From Streptomyces rochei (GTDB lineage: Bacteria; Actinomycetota; Actinomycetes; Streptomycetales; Streptomycetaceae): a stretch of DNA of 62,386 nucleotides. The DNA is taken from assembly GCA_002155895.1 (NCBI GenBank), contig MUMD01000164.1, positions 1 through 62,386 of the forward strand. The letters run 5' to 3'. Of the stretch, positions 43,336-50,506 are shown in pieces. The notes under the pieces were generated by a model. It saw only the letters and a list, made by a program, of their open reading frames with translations, had not been told where the DNA came from and did no database searches. The position numbers were made by a program, and so were the translations under genes. The first letter of the stretch is position 1. Each line of letters begins with the position of its first letter.

Positions 43336-44226
43336 CTAGGCGTCCCGCTTGCGGAAGACGGCATGGGCCGCTCCCATCATGACCGCCACGCACCCGGCCA
43401 TGACGCATAGGCCCGCCCAGGGCGTGAGCAGGTCCGGGTCCCGGTAGGCGGTGATGATCTGGCCGCCGGCGATCGGCGGCCAGTACGTCGACACCCAGTC
43501 CCCGAGTCCGCCGGGCAGCGCCGGGGCGAACGCCTGGACGATGAGCATCACCCCGAACAACGTGGTCACCGTCGCCGTGGTGGAGCGGATCACCGCCCCC
43601 AGGGCGAGTCCGAACAGCCCGGCGAGTGCGAGATAGAGACCCCCGCCGAAGACGCCTCGCAGCGCCGTGCCGTCGGACAGCGCCAGATGCGGAGCGCCGG
43701 CTCCCGACAGCGCCGCCTGCCCGACCAGGAACCCGGTCAGCGAGACCACCAGTCCGGTCGGGAACGCCACGGCCACCAGCACCACGGCCTTGGACGCCAA
43801 CACCCTCCCGCGGTGGGGAACCGAGACGAGGGTGGAGACGATCGTACGCGCGCCGTACTCCGAGGTGATGACCAGACCGCCGAGCAGGCCCAGGGTGATC
43901 TGCGCGATCAGGTAGCCCCGCAGGCTGGTGGCGAGAGGATCGAAGACGGCCTGGTCCGCCGGGCTCATGCCCGCGAACTCCTCGCCCGCCGACCAGCCGT
44001 TCAACGCGGCGAGCCCGGCACAGAAGGCCAGGGTGCCGAGCAGCACGTACAGCGTCGACCGCATCGTCCGGATCTTGATCCACTCGGCGTGCAGGCAGTG
44101 CGCGAAGGTCGCCGCCTCGCCCCGCGCACGCCCGCGACGCGGAACCGACCGGAGCCGCCGTACGGGCGGGAACCTCGTCGGCTCGGCGGCCGACCGCACG
44201 ATGGGCTGCTTCATCGGCTGCCTCAT
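43336..44226 (-). CDS. ABC-2-type transporter permease
   Basis: A 296-aa permease. A basic N-terminal tail of about 55 residues precedes six TM helices: 'TLYVLLGTLAFCAGLAAL', 'YLIAQITLGLLGGLVI', 'AVVLVAVAFPTGLVVSLTGFLVG', 'GGLYLALAGLFGLALGAVI', 'TLFGVMLIVQAFAP' and a last helix before 'AHAVFRKRDA'. 'SEYGARTIVSTL' after TM2 is the conserved ABC-2 segment. It overlaps the ATPase stop (ATGA). Confidence 0.92.
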   Translation of the reverse strand: MRQPMKQPIVRSAAEPTRFPPVRRLRSVPRRGRARGEAATFAHCLHAEWIKIRTMRSTLYVLLGTLAFCAGLAALNGWSAGEEFAGMSPADQAVFDPLATSLRGYLIAQITLGLLGGLVITSEYGARTIVSTLVSVPHRGRVLASKAVVLVAVAFPTGLVVSLTGFLVGQAALSGAGAPHLALSDGTALRGVFGGGLYLALAGLFGLALGAVIRSTTATVTTLFGVMLIVQAFAPALPGGLGDWVSTYWPPIAGGQIITAYRDPDLLTPWAGLCVMAGCVAVMMGAAHAVFRKRDA

Positions 44227-45143
44227 CGGACCGTCACCTTCTCCGACTCCGTCCGATACTCCACGGCCTCGCTGGTCAAATCCATGAACGCCTTCTCCAG
44301 GGACACCCGCCGCGGGGTGAGTTCGTGCAACTCCACGCCACTCATCGACGCCAACGCGCCGATCTCCGCTGCCTCCAGCCCGGTCACGACCAGCGTGTCG
44401 TCGTCTTCGTCCCGTACCTCGACGGCCGTGACCAGCAGCTCGCGCAGCGCCTCGGACTGCGGGGTGCGGACCAGGACCTCGCGCTCGGAGTGTGCGGCGA
44501 TAAAGTCCTTCATGGGCATGTCGGCGATCAGCTTTCCGCGGCCGATGACGATGAGGTGGTCGGCGGTGAGCTCCATCTCGCTCATCAGATGGCTGGACAT
44601 CAGCACGGCGCGTCCCTCGGCCGCCATCCTCCGCATCAGCGAGCGGATCCACACGATGCCCTCCGGGTCCAGCCCGTTGAGCGGTTCGTCGAAGACCAGT
44701 ACGGGAGGGTCTCCCAGGAGCGCGGCGGCGATGCCCAACCGCTGACGCATGCCCAGGGAGTACGCCCCCGCACGGCGTCGTCCCACCTTCTCCAGCCCGA
44801 CTTCCGCGAGGACCTCGTCCACCCGGGCGCGCGGGATGCCGTTGCCGGCGGCGAGCGCCAGCAGGTGGTGAAAGGCCGTACGGCTGGGCAGCACGGCGCT
44901 CGGATCCAGCAGCGCACCGACCGCTTTCAAGGGCGAGGGCTGGGCCGGGTACGGCAGCCCGGACACGGTCGCCGTACCGGACGTGGCGGCGTCCAGCCCC
45001 AGGATCATGCGCAACGTCGTCGACTTGCCGGCACCGTTGGGTCCCAGGAAGCCGGTCACTTCCCCGGGGCGCACGGCGAAGGTCAGATCGTCCACGGCGA
45101 CGACCTCGCCGTAGCGTTTGGTCAGACCTCGTACTTCGATCAT
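44223..45143 (-). CDS. ABC transporter ATP-binding protein (DrrA/CcmA type)
   Basis: A 306-aa ATPase. Walker A 'GPNGAGKST' is at 34-42, the signature 'YSLGMRQRL' is the LSGGQ variant normal for this class, Walker B is 'VLVFDEPLNGLDPEG', and the switch His is in 'SSHLMSE'. The C-terminal about 80 residues form the extra domain of drug- and bacitracin-type exporters. The ATG at 45143 has CTGGAG upstream. First gene of ABC-permease-RR-HK. Confidence 0.95.
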   Translation of the reverse strand: MIEVRGLTKRYGEVVAVDDLTFAVRPGEVTGFLGPNGAGKSTTLRMILGLDAATSGTATVSGLPYPAQPSPLKAVGALLDPSAVLPSRTAFHHLLALAAGNGIPRARVDEVLAEVGLEKVGRRRAGAYSLGMRQRLGIAAALLGDPPVLVFDEPLNGLDPEGIVWIRSLMRRMAAEGRAVLMSSHLMSEMELTADHLIVIGRGKLIADMPMKDFIAAHSEREVLVRTPQSEALRELLVTAVEVRDEDDDTLVVTGLEAAEIGALASMSGVELHELTPRRVSLEKAFMDLTSEAVEYRTESEKVTVR

Positions 45144-45306
45144 CGGAACTCCAGAGCCGGTGGTGGTGTGCAAGCGAAGGCCACCCGCACGCCACCAACG
45201 TGGCCGCACAACCTGTGCCGGATCTGGACGAACATGAAAGCCTCGTCAGAGCGCCGACCTTCTGACCTGGCCAAACGCCGAGGGCAGCGGTCGAACGCCC
45301 CGGACT

Positions 45307-45324
45307 TCCCATGAAACTCCCATG
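45307..45324 (-). promoter_or_regulatory. Direct repeat with 11-bp period (OmpR-type site)
   Basis: On the minus strand CATGGGA occurs twice (45318-45324 and 45307-45313), exactly 11 bp apart, as CATGGGAGTTT/CATGGGAAGTC. PhoB/OmpR-family regulators bind such head-to-tail repeats. It is about 165 bp upstream of the ABC ATPase start, so autoregulation by the operon's response regulator is the simple reading. Confidence 0.45.
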
Positions 45325-45456
45325 TGACCGCAGCCGTCGGTCAGGCGCGGCCCGGCCCGGGCGTGATCCGGTGCGCGCCGGGACCGGGGGAGTCGGCATC
45401 CGATATCGACGACGTCGACCGCTGACCGGGGCCCCCACGCTGCTCGCGTGAACTTC

Positions 45457-45484
45457 CGGCCCCTACAGTGCGGCCCCTACAGTG
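45457..45484. repeat. 14-bp perfect tandem duplication
   Basis: CGGCCCCTACAGTG is repeated head to tail (45457-45470, 45471-45484), about 15 bp past the stop of the alpha-amylase inhibitor gene. Likely a slippage duplication. Confidence 0.9.
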
Positions 45485-45499
45485 CCCAGTCCCGCGGGC

Positions 45500-45841
45500 T
45501 CAGACGCCGCTGGGCGTGGCAGGGTCGCAGGTATGCAGCCCGGTGACGTAGTTGCCGTCCGTTCCGTAGCCGGCGAAGGTCGCCCAACCGCCGGGCTCGA
45601 TCACGCGGCAGGGGGCCCACTGGCCGTGCGTGTACTCGACCGTGACGGAGACGGCATCGGCGCACCCGTTGTGAACGTCTGTGTAACGCCAGCTCTGGAA
45701 GTACTCCACGCACTCCGCAACCGGTGATCCGGTGGCCGCGGCAGCGGACGGAGCGGTGGCGGCCAGGGGCATCAGGAGGCCCGCCGCCGTCGAGGCGGCA
45801 AGGGTGACGGGACGCGACATGCGCTTCATGAGGTTGGTCAT
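45500..45841 (-). CDS. Secreted alpha-amylase inhibitor (tendamistat family)
   Basis: A 113-aa precursor. A signal peptide occupies about residues 1-36 (basic 'MKRMSRP', hydrophobic core, 'PSAAAATG' cleavage region). The mature part carries the inhibitor triad 'SWRY' (Trp51-Arg52-Tyr53). Cysteines 44, 60, 78 and 105 match tendamistat Cys11, 27, 45 and 73; the Cys-to-WRY offset of 7 and the first two Cys gaps are identical, the last is one residue shorter. Tendamistat-like proteins block animal alpha-amylase. Several ATGs (45850, 45841, 45829, 45820) are in frame. Upstream DNA has a candidate MalR-like site. Confidence 0.85.
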   Translation of the reverse strand: MTNLMKRMSRPVTLAASTAAGLLMPLAATAPSAAAATGSPVAECVEYFQSWRYTDVHNGCADAVSVTVEYTHGQWAPCRVIEPGGWATFAGYGTDGNYVTGLHTCDPATPSGV

Positions 45842-45865
45842 GCGCCGCATCTTTGGGGCGGTGAT

Positions 45866-45902
45866 GAAGTTTGCGCAACTTCCTGCAAGCAATTTCAGAC
45901 TA
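45866..45902 (-). promoter_or_regulatory. Inhibitor promoter with dyad and CTTGCAG element
   Basis: On the minus strand TAGTCT (45902-45897) is a -10 candidate. Just downstream are CTTGCAG (45889-45883) and an overlapping dyad GAAGTT-N5-AACTTC (45866-45882). CTTGCAG-type repeats are what MalR/Reg1 regulators bind at Streptomyces amylase genes, so carbohydrate control of the inhibitor is plausible. Identity of the regulator is inferred. Confidence 0.4.
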
Positions 45903-46235
45903 CAGCGCACAGTGACCGCCAACACGCAAGTAAAGGGCGGCTTTCGCCTTTGAAAACTGTTGCACGATGACCACTTGTCTGGTCGGCGATCGCCGGCGGA
46001 TGTCACGTGTCACCCTCCCTGGGGCAGGCGTCCGAGCCCCCGTTCGACCGCGTTCGGGGTCGCGGGGTCACGCTGGCTGAGATTCGACGGCGCTCGCGGC
46101 AGGTGGCGTCTTCCGGCGACCGCACAGCCCGTTCCGGATCCGTCACCTCGGTGGCGTCTGGCAAGGGGAAATCCCCGCCGTGGGGGAGTGGCGAGAGCCC
46201 CGGGCGGCGGACCACGACCCCCAAGAAGCAGTTGG

Positions 46236-46250
46236 TGAAAACGATTATCA
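46236..46250 (+). promoter_or_regulatory. Fur-family (Zur-type) box at the importer promoter
   Basis: TGAAAACGATTATCA matches the Streptomyces Zur consensus TGAAAATGATTTTCA at 13 of 15 positions. DmdR/IdeR iron boxes have an unrelated TTAGGTTAGGCTAA-like sequence, so zinc control is indicated over iron. It lies about 47 bp upstream of the binding-protein start, overlapping possible -10 elements (TATCAT, TATGTT). Confidence 0.55.
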
Positions 46251-46296
46251 TGTATGTTCTACGCGTTCCCGGTACTTGAGAGAAGCGAGGGCATCG

Positions 46297-47274
46297 ATGC
46301 TGCGCTCACGGTCGAGATTCGTCCGCAGATGGATCACCGCAGCGGTGGTGGGTTCCGTCCTGGTCGGCTGCGGCTCGTCCTCCGAAGAACCCGCGAGTGA
46401 CAAGGCCAAGCCCGCGGCGAAGACCGAGGTCACCGTCGAACCCATCCAGGCGGCGACGGAGTTGACCGACGCGAACGGCACCAAGATCTCGCTGAAGAAG
46501 GAACCCGAGCGCATCGTCTGCCTGTTCGGACTCTGCGACGACATCCTGACCGAACTCGGCATCGTCCCGACGGCCACCAACAACGCGCTGCTGGCGCACC
46601 CGGACTTCCTGGGAGAGGAAAAGGCCAAGGAGGTAGACGTCATCCCCGGCGGCTTCATCGCCCCGGAGGTGGAAGCGATCCTCTCCCACAAGCCCGATCT
46701 CGTGATCGGACTGGGCGACACCCACGGCAAGCTTGCCCCGGCGCTCAAGGGCGCCACCACGTTCTGGGCCATGCAGCCCGAGACGTGGGAAGACAGCGTG
46801 GGGTATCTGCGCAACGTCGCCGCGCTCACCGGCCGGACCGCCGAGGGGGAGAAGGCCGAGAAGACCTTCCGGACCAAGCTCGCCGCGGCCGAGAAGACCC
46901 CGAGCGAGAAGACGGCTCTCGTCATCTACGGCAGTGACGAGAACTTCGGCGTCGCCACCCCGGAGGGCGACGTGGCCGCCAGCCTCTTCCCCAAGATCGC
47001 GGACTATCCGTGGAAGTCGCGCGGTGTGGAGGGCAGTTACAGCCTCGAGGAGATCCTCGCCCAGGGCGTCGACGTGCTGTTCGTCGAGACGATGAGCTTC
47101 GGCGAGGCGGACGGCAAGCTGTCGGAGAAGCTGGCCGGGAACCCCCTCTGGGGCAAGATCCCGGCCGTGAAGAACGGCGACGTCCACGAGGTGAACTCAG
47201 AGGTGTGGGCGAAGGGGCGCGGCACCCGCTCGCTGGGCATCGTCCTCGACGAGGCCACGGCCGCGCTGCGGTGA
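46297..47274 (+). CDS. Metal-chelate ABC transporter substrate-binding lipoprotein
   Basis: A 325-aa class III binding protein. Lipobox 'LVGC' with the lipidated Cys at residue 25, then an Ala/Lys linker and two alpha/beta lobes. 'PERIVCLFGLCDDILTELGI' and 'HKPDLVIGLGDTHG' are typical of PF01497 siderophore and cobalamin binders. GCGAGGG lies 5 nt upstream of the ATG. Together with two FecCD permeases and an ATPase it makes a complete importer. The Zur-type box suggests a zincophore, but the ligand is unproven. Confidence 0.9.
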   Translation: MLRSRSRFVRRWITAAVVGSVLVGCGSSSEEPASDKAKPAAKTEVTVEPIQAATELTDANGTKISLKKEPERIVCLFGLCDDILTELGIVPTATNNALLAHPDFLGEEKAKEVDVIPGGFIAPEVEAILSHKPDLVIGLGDTHGKLAPALKGATTFWAMQPETWEDSVGYLRNVAALTGRTAEGEKAEKTFRTKLAAAEKTPSEKTALVIYGSDENFGVATPEGDVAASLFPKIADYPWKSRGVEGSYSLEEILAQGVDVLFVETMSFGEADGKLSEKLAGNPLWGKIPAVKNGDVHEVNSEVWAKGRGTRSLGIVLDEATAALR

Positions 47275-48527
47275 GGACGTCCCTCTCGGCGCCCGCCGCG
47301 GCGGAACCCGTCGCGGCGCGCGGACAGCGGCCCTCGGGCGGCGCACGCAGATGGCAACCACTCGTGGTCGTCGTACTCCTGGCTTCCTGCTCGGTGTGCG
47401 CACTCAGTCTCGGCACCCCCTACGTCCCCCCGCACCGGCTGCTCGCCTCCGTGCTGGACGGGGACACCACCCTCGCCGGAATCGTCGTCACCGAACTCCG
47501 CGTGCCACGCCTGGTGCTGGCGCTGATCGCCGGGGCCTGTCTGGGCGCGGCCGGGCTGGTGCTCCAGGAGGCTCTGCGCAATCCCTTGGCGGTGCCGGAG
47601 ATGCTGGGCGTGTCGTCCGGGGCCGCGCTGGGGGTGGCCGCGCCGCTGGTGCTGACCCTGTCGCTGCCCGCCGCCGTTCAGCCCCTGCTGGCCATCGGCG
47701 GGGCCGCGCTCGGCGGCGGGCTCACGCTGCTCGCCGCCGGGCTGGGCCGCAGTCCGTCCGCCGTGCTGCTGACCGGCGCCGCGGTGGCCGCCGCGTTGCA
47801 GGCCGCGCTGCTCGTCCTGATGGTCATGGCCGATCAGCTGGATCTCCAGCTGATCTACCGCTACCTGCTGGGCTCGCTCTCCGCCCGGACCTGGGACGAC
47901 GTGACGGGCCTGTGGCCGTGGCTGCTCGTCGCCGTGCCCGCCCTGGTGCTCTGCGCCCCGGTGCTGTCGGTGATGCGGCTGGGCGACGAGGACGCCGAGG
48001 CGTTGGGTGTGCGCGCCCAGCGGGCACGGCTGGCCGCGCTGGCCATCGCCGTACTCCTGATCGCCCCGGTGACGGCCGTGTGCGGGCCCGTCGCATGGGT
48101 GGGGTTCCTCGCCCCGCACCTGGCCCGGTGGTTCAACCCCGCTGCGGGGGCCGTGCGGTGGCTTCCCTGGTCCGCCGCCTGGGGTGCCGTCGTCGTGGGG
48201 GTCGCCGATGTCCCGGCCAGGCTGGCGCTGGCGCCCGTGGAGACGCCGGCCGGTGCCTGGACGGCCCTGCTGGGTGTGCCGGCCGGCGTCGCGCTGATGC
48301 GGTCGGGTGGCCGTGGCCGTGGCCGGGCGGCCCGGCGTCGGCCGGCCGCGCCGACCGACGCGCGCGAGCCGCTGTACGGATCGAGAAGAACGGCTTCCGG
48401 TACGGCGGACGAATTCCCCCGCGCCGGGACTTGCACCGAGGTGCGCGGAAGCGAACCCGGGCGCGGCGGTCCGAGCGGCGCCGTCCCGCCCGCTTCCGGG
48501 ACAACCGGAACGGAGGACGCACGGTGA
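47271..48527 (+). CDS. FecCD-family permease 1
   Basis: A 418-aa permease with about ten TM helices in residues 28-345. The conserved 'RVPRLVLALIAGACLGAAGLVLQEALRNPLAVPEMLGVSSGAALG' region (about 72-116) and 'AWVGFLAPHLARW' identify FecCD. It starts in the binding-protein stop (GTGA). The last about 75 residues are an unusual Arg/Gly/Ser/Pro-rich tail not normally present in the family; the next gene's ribosome site lies within it. Confidence 0.92.
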   Translation: MRTSLSAPAAAEPVAARGQRPSGGARRWQPLVVVVLLASCSVCALSLGTPYVPPHRLLASVLDGDTTLAGIVVTELRVPRLVLALIAGACLGAAGLVLQEALRNPLAVPEMLGVSSGAALGVAAPLVLTLSLPAAVQPLLAIGGAALGGGLTLLAAGLGRSPSAVLLTGAAVAAALQAALLVLMVMADQLDLQLIYRYLLGSLSARTWDDVTGLWPWLLVAVPALVLCAPVLSVMRLGDEDAEALGVRAQRARLAALAIAVLLIAPVTAVCGPVAWVGFLAPHLARWFNPAAGAVRWLPWSAAWGAVVVGVADVPARLALAPVETPAGAWTALLGVPAGVALMRSGGRGRGRAARRRPAAPTDAREPLYGSRRTASGTADEFPRAGTCTEVRGSEPGRGGPSGAVPPASGTTGTEDAR

Positions 48528-49531
48528 CCCGGCGATTCACGGCGCTCGCGGCACTGGCCGTCGTATGCGCCGCTGTGGAGATGGTGGCCGGGCGCGGCAT
48601 GTCCCCGGGCGTCGCCTGGGACGTGCTGAACGGGGGTGGGGACGCGACGGAGCGCCACATCCTCTTCCACTTGCGCCTGCCCAGAATGCTGGTGTCCCTC
48701 GGTGCCGGGGCGTGCCTGGCCGTGGCCGGGCTGGTCCTGCAGTCCGCGCTGCGCAATCCCCTCGCCGGCCCCGAGGTGACGGGCGTGACGCCGGGAGCCG
48801 TACTCGGGGCCGTCGCCGCGACGGCCCTGGGGCTAGCCGGGTGGGACTCGCCCCTGGCCGTGGTCCTCGCCGCGTGCGCGGGAGGGTGCGGTGGAGCGGC
48901 GCTGCTGTGGCTGCTCGCCGGTCGCGGCCGCGGTGACCCCGCGCAGACCGCCGTCCACGGCGTACTCGTGTCGGCGGTGCTCGGCGGGCTGACCGCCATG
49001 GTGCTCCTCGTGGAGCCGGGCGGGCTCGGCAGCGTCGTCCAGTGGTTGGTGGGCACCACGGAGGGCCGGGTGTGGCAGCACTGGCACCTGCTGTGGCCGT
49101 GGGCACTGGCCTGGGGAGCCGTGGCCTGGCTGCTGGCCGGCCCACTGACCCTGCTGCGCTGCGGGGACGACATCGCCCTCGCCGCCGGCCTCGCCGCCCG
49201 GCGGGCCCGGACCCTCGCCCTGCTGTGCGCGGTGGCGTTGACGGCGGGCGCGGTGGCCGCCGTCGGGGCGCTGGGCTTCGTGGGGCTGCTCGTCCCGCAC
49301 CTGGCCGTGGCCGTCTTCGGCGCGGACCTGCGGGTGAGCCTTCCGGGCGCCGCCCTGCTGGGTGCGGTCGTGGTGTGCGGGGCGGACGCGGCCGCGCAGC
49401 TGTCCTCACGGCTGCTGGCGGCGACGTTGGACGCCGGGCGCCTCACTCTGCCGGTCGGGGCGCTCACCGCCTGCCTCGGTGCGGCGCTGCTGCTCGTCGT
49501 CGTGCGCCGCACGCCGAGCCGTACCTTCTGA
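48524..49531 (+). CDS. FecCD-family permease 2
   Basis: A 335-aa permease. 'RLPRMLVSLGAGACLAVAGLVLQSALRNPLAGPEVTGVTPGAVLG' (about 50-95) and 'GFVGLLVPHLA' are the family signature. It overlaps permease 1 by 4 nt (GTGA), with GGAGGAC upstream. The two non-identical permeases form a heterodimer as in FepD/FepG. Confidence 0.93.
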   Translation: MTRRFTALAALAVVCAAVEMVAGRGMSPGVAWDVLNGGGDATERHILFHLRLPRMLVSLGAGACLAVAGLVLQSALRNPLAGPEVTGVTPGAVLGAVAATALGLAGWDSPLAVVLAACAGGCGGAALLWLLAGRGRGDPAQTAVHGVLVSAVLGGLTAMVLLVEPGGLGSVVQWLVGTTEGRVWQHWHLLWPWALAWGAVAWLLAGPLTLLRCGDDIALAAGLAARRARTLALLCAVALTAGAVAAVGALGFVGLLVPHLAVAVFGADLRVSLPGAALLGAVVVCGADAAAQLSSRLLAATLDAGRLTLPVGALTACLGAALLLVVVRRTPSRTF

Positions 49532-49551
49532 TGTCGAATCGAGGACAGAGC

Positions 49552-50448
49552 ATGACCGAGTCCGTGGGGATCCACGTCGAGGGGGTCCACTTCGGCTACC
49601 CCGCACGTCCCGTGCTGCGAGGCGTCGACATGACGGTCCGGCCGGGCGAACTGACCGCTCTCATCGGCCTGAACGGCTGCGGAAAGTCGACCCTGCTGCG
49701 GCTGGCGGCCGGGCTGCTCACCCCCGACGAGGGGCGTGTGCTGCTCGGCGGGGACGACGTCGCGCGGCTCTCGCGGCGGGACACGGCACGGCGAGTGGCG
49801 CTGCTGCACCAGGCCGCACCTGCCGTACCGGGCATGACGGTGCGTCACCTCGTCCGCCAGGGGCGGTACGCCGCACGAGGCCCCCTGGGCATGCTGCGCG
49901 AGGCCGACGATCCGGTCGTGCGCCGGGCGTTGCGTGACGTCGGCGTGGAACAGTGGGCCGACCGCGACGTCGACGCGCTGTCGGGAGGGGAGCGGCAGCG
50001 GGTACGGCTGGCGATGGCCCTCGCCCAGGACACCCGCGTCCTGCTGCTCGACGAGCCGACCACCTATCTGGACCTGCACCACCAGCTCGACGTGCTGCAG
50101 ACGGTGGTCCGCCTGCGCGAGGAGCGAGGTCTGACCGTGGTGATGGTGCTGCACGACCTGGCCCACGCCGCCCGGTTCGCAGAACGCATCGTCGCCCTGC
50201 GCGACGGCCGCGTGCTCGCCGACGGGCCGCCGAAGGAGGTGGTCACGCCGGGGTTGCTGGCGGACGTGCTGAGGGTGTCCGGCCGAGTCGGCAGGGACCC
50301 GGAGGGGGGCTGGCCGGTGTGTTACCCGGATCACCCTCTCCCCGCTCCACCCCCTGAGGACGAGAACGGATCACCGGTGGGCGCGGAGGGCCTGCCCGAC
50401 GTGCCCCGCGCGGGCGTGGTGCACCTGGACGGGCCGGGGCCGGGCTGA
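49552..50448 (+). CDS. Siderophore-type ABC ATPase (FecE/FepC class)
   Basis: A 298-aa ATPase. Walker A 'GLNGCGKST' at 41-49, signature 'LSGGERQRV', Walker B 'VLLLDEPTTYLDLHHQ' and 'VLHDLAHA' (switch His). The 'TTYLD..HQ' extension is typical of FecE-like ATPases. The C-terminal about 40 residues are a Pro/Gly tail. It follows permease 2 by 20 bp. Confidence 0.95.
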   Translation: MTESVGIHVEGVHFGYPARPVLRGVDMTVRPGELTALIGLNGCGKSTLLRLAAGLLTPDEGRVLLGGDDVARLSRRDTARRVALLHQAAPAVPGMTVRHLVRQGRYAARGPLGMLREADDPVVRRALRDVGVEQWADRDVDALSGGERQRVRLAMALAQDTRVLLLDEPTTYLDLHHQLDVLQTVVRLREERGLTVVMVLHDLAHAARFAERIVALRDGRVLADGPPKEVVTPGLLADVLRVSGRVGRDPEGGWPVCYPDHPLPAPPPEDENGSPVGAEGLPDVPRAGVVHLDGPGPG

Positions 50449-50506
50449 TGCATAAACCGAACTGGCCCTTGGCATCCGCCGGTTGCGCCGACGAGGAGAA
50501 CACCAC

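Larger units (their letters stand above)
45144..45499. other. Promoter region of ABC-TCS operon and 3' flank of inhibitor gene
   Basis: A 356-bp gap. Contains the 11-bp-period direct repeat at 45307-45324 and a perfect 14-bp tandem duplication at 45457-45484. No gene recognised. Confidence 0.5.
45842..46296. other. Divergent control region (inhibitor / metallophore importer)
   Basis: A 455-bp gap. It holds the inhibitor promoter and dyad (45866-45902) and the Zur-type box (46236-46250). A CTGAGAT at 46077 looked like a thiamine riboswitch core, but the rest of that fold is missing. Confidence 0.55.

Noticed and set aside
46040-46200. Possible TPP or cobalamin riboswitch (CTGAGAT at 46077)
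   Set aside because: The other conserved elements of either fold are missing.
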